From positions 1 to 53,138 of the forward strand of contig NZ_QKSB01000017.1 of NCBI RefSeq assembly GCF_003234935.1: 53,138 nucleotides of DNA. Direction: 5' to 3'. Position numbers and translations under genes: made by a program. The notes beneath the pieces were generated by a model, which was not told the DNA's origin, searched no databases, and saw nothing but the letters and a program-made list of their open reading frames with translations. The DNA is from Putridiphycobacter roseus. GTDB lineage: Bacteria > Bacteroidota > Bacteroidia > Flavobacteriales_D > Crocinitomicaceae. Position 1 is the stretch's first letter; the number at the start of each line of letters is the position of its first letter. Positions 51,366 to 53,138 of the stretch are shown piece by piece.

Positions 51366-53138
51366 ATGTTAAAAGGTATTTTTGGAACTATTTTTTTACT
51401 TCTAATAAACATTTCCTTGTTTTCACAAGAAATATGTGATAACGCTTTGGATGATGATGGGGATGGTTTAATTGATTTAAATGACCCCGACTGCGATTGT
51501 AGCACCGGCTTAAATGCACAATGGTCATCTGCTATTCCAAATCCAAATTTTGACAATTCTTCCTGTTGCCCAGATGTTTATTATTACAATAACAATAATA
51601 ATTTAAATTGTTTAGACGATTGGTCGACCTCCCAAAACATATATAGTAGCTGGTCCTTGCAATATCAAAACTCTTGTGATAGTTGTAGTGATTATTACAC
51701 GAATTCCTCTTATTATAATGTACCCCAAGAATGCACGCTAAGTGTCGCTAATGGATTTTTAGCAATGGCTTTTTACAACTATAATTATACCAACAGTAAT
51801 ACTAACCAAGGTGCAAATGCTTGTTTGAACGCACCTTTTATGCCAGGTAACACGTATACTATAAATGTGGATGCATTTAACACGTGGAGCAATATTAATT
51901 GGAACAATAATTGGAACAATAAAATTCATATTTCTTTAATGGGAACAGCGAATTGTGGTAATATTCCTATCCAAAATCAAAATTGTGCAGATCCAAACTG
52001 GTATGTCCTAGACTCTGTTAGTCCAACAGTGCCATTTGATAGTACATGGCACACTTTTTCTTTCAATTTCTCGCCCACTATTGCTACTTACGGCATAGCG
52101 CTCACCCAAACTTGTTTGACGGTTCCTTATGTCGGAACTTCTTACAATTGGAATCGAATTATGTTTGACAACCTAGACTTAATGTATAGTAAATTATATG
52201 ATATACAGATAACCGATACTGGCAGTTTTTGTACCAATGATTATTTGCTAACCGCAAGTATAGACACTACTGGTGGAACTTGGCAATGGTTTCAAGACTC
52301 TATTGCTTTGATTGGAGAAACAAATAGCACCATAGACATTACCCCTTATAACCTTGGGAATTATACCGCTGTTTACAACTTAGGTGGCAATTGTCAAGGA
52401 GCTAACTATGAAGCTATCCCATCTGTTTATCCATTTGCTTTTATTAACTCAGGCGGAAATGGTTGCCTAGGAGACAGTATTACATTCGACGCTTCAAGTT
52501 TTATTATCGGTGGATATAGTATTGATCATCATTATTGGGATTTTGGTAGTGGAGATTCTGCTTTTATACAAAACCCTGTTTTTGCATACGACACTGCTGG
52601 TACTTTTAAGGTGAAATTTACTGCTGAATCCAATTTAGGCTGTCAAACATCTGATAGCATAATCGTTAACATTGATGACAAACCTGCAGTTGATTTTATC
52701 TCTAACGAAAATTGTTTTTCAGATTCTGTTAACTTTATCAGCCTAAGTACCCTTAGTTTGGGCAGTGTGATTGATAGTTTACATTGGGATTTTGGGGACA
52801 ACACCACTGCCTTAGATTCTTTAGAAACACATTGGTATTCAAACGCAGGAACTTATAACGTTACGCTTTATGCCGAATCAGATTTAGGTTGTTTTGATAG
52901 CATCATTAAACCAATAACAATCGACCCAAATCCAACTGCGGCTTTTACCGTAAACGATACCTGTGTGCTAGATGCAATCACTTTGTCTAATAATTCAAGT
53001 ATTACTACAGGAAGTATTCAATCTTACGAATGGGATTTTGGCGATAATACTACGAGTAACCTCCAGCAACCAAGTCACACCTATAATCAAATAGGAACTT
53101 ATACCTTAGCATTAATAGTTGTCTCGGATTCCGGTTGT
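51366..53138 (+). CDS. Large secreted PKD-repeat protein, 5' part only
   Basis: The frame is open from the ATG at 51366 to the window end (591 codons, no stop). Residues 1-20 are a signal peptide (ending LFSQ). NALDDDGDGLIDLNDPDC at about 24-41 is a Ca-binding-type Asp motif common in Bacteroidota surface proteins. Residues about 45-285 form a beta-rich, Asn/Tyr-rich domain, perhaps jelly-roll. An Ig-like segment (about 286-350) is followed by three PKD domains starting near 355, 437 and 521, each with a WDFG motif. Such proteins are normally T9SS cargo with a C-terminal sorting domain, which would lie beyond the window. Confidence 0.85.
   Translation, partial: MLKGIFGTIFLLLINISLFSQEICDNALDDDGDGLIDLNDPDCDCSTGLNAQWSSAIPNPNFDNSSCCPDVYYYNNNNNLNCLDDWSTSQNIYSSWSLQYQNSCDSCSDYYTNSSYYNVPQECTLSVANGFLAMAFYNYNYTNSNTNQGANACLNAPFMPGNTYTINVDAFNTWSNINWNNNWNNKIHISLMGTANCGNIPIQNQNCADPNWYVLDSVSPTVPFDSTWHTFSFNFSPTIATYGIALTQTCLTVPYVGTSYNWNRIMFDNLDLMYSKLYDIQITDTGSFCTNDYLLTASIDTTGGTWQWFQDSIALIGETNSTIDITPYNLGNYTAVYNLGGNCQGANYEAIPSVYPFAFINSGGNGCLGDSITFDASSFIIGGYSIDHHYWDFGSGDSAFIQNPVFAYDTAGTFKVKFTAESNLGCQTSDSIIVNIDDKPAVDFISNENCFSDSVNFISLSTLSLGSVIDSLHWDFGDNTTALDSLETHWYSNAGTYNVTLYAESDLGCFDSIIKPITIDPNPTAAFTVNDTCVLDAITLSNNSSITTGSIQSYEWDFGDNTTSNLQQPSHTYNQIGTYTLALIVVSDSGC

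Overview
The window is low-GC, gene-dense DNA from a member of the Bacteroidota, most likely a Flavobacteriales-type bacterium. The signs are: Bacteroidota -7 promoter boxes (TAnnTTTG), in three places with a TTG element 19-20 bases upstream; almost no Shine-Dalgarno sequences; a PorP/SprF-type protein, a type IX secretion (T9SS) type-B-like sorting domain and a PKD-repeat secreted protein; the rpsF-rpsR-rplI order; DUF6702, DUF819 and DUF1573 proteins; and histidine kinases with the EVHHRVKNN-type H box. No tRNA, rRNA, CRISPR array, transposase or prophage was seen. Many convergent genes touch or overlap by a few bases, so the genome is compact.

Layout. 1-431 is a repeat-bearing spacer. 432-7765 holds housekeeping genes: uvrA, a NIF3-family gene, a zinc-ribbon coiled-coil gene, fabG and two tandem ppk2 genes. 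7950-11478 holds a small regulator with a membrane-protein partner, then a hypothetical gene coupled to an LTA-synthase-like sulfatase. 11540-14540 has the ribosomal rplI-rpsR-rpsF operon divergent from dnaX. dnaX is split by an A11 run and looks built to give gamma and tau products. 14546-21212 carries a TPR histidine kinase, a MATE exporter, fmt, HU, an RluA-type pseudouridine synthase and a THUMP methyltransferase. 21293-26882 has a patatin-like protein, a phosphoribosyltransferase, and a PaaG/PaaH-like beta-oxidation pair with an outer-membrane protein between them.

27017-32713 looks like one operon: a B12-type radical SAM protein, a DAHP synthase/chorismate mutase fusion, EPSP synthase and a membrane histidine kinase. 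32707-34617 is a PspC protein with its PadR regulator, preceded by a 13-bp-arm inverted repeat sitting on the promoter. 36551-39867 is a leuC-leuD-leuB-like operon without leuA; its LeuB-like protein has lost most catalytic residues.

39864-40306 is a rearrangement scar. A 344-bp, about 98.5% identical copy of the end of the dicarboxylate symporter gene (41797-43116) is joined through an 8-bp microhomology to a 34-bp copy of the inside of the histidine kinase gene at 31750-31783. A PorP/SprF gene follows. 41378-49936 is a seven-gene minus-strand run: an envelope repeat protein, a DUF819 fusion, a DUF1573/OmpA-like protein, a DUF6702 protein, an M1 peptidase, a symporter and a lipoprotein with a T9SS type-B-like domain. 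The window closes with a two-domain VOC protein and the first 591 codons of a large PKD-repeat secreted protein.

The strongest candidates for something new are the slippage-dependent dnaX, the catalytically dead LeuB paralogue in a leuCD operon, the chimeric duplication, and the envelope operon with several unusual domain architectures.
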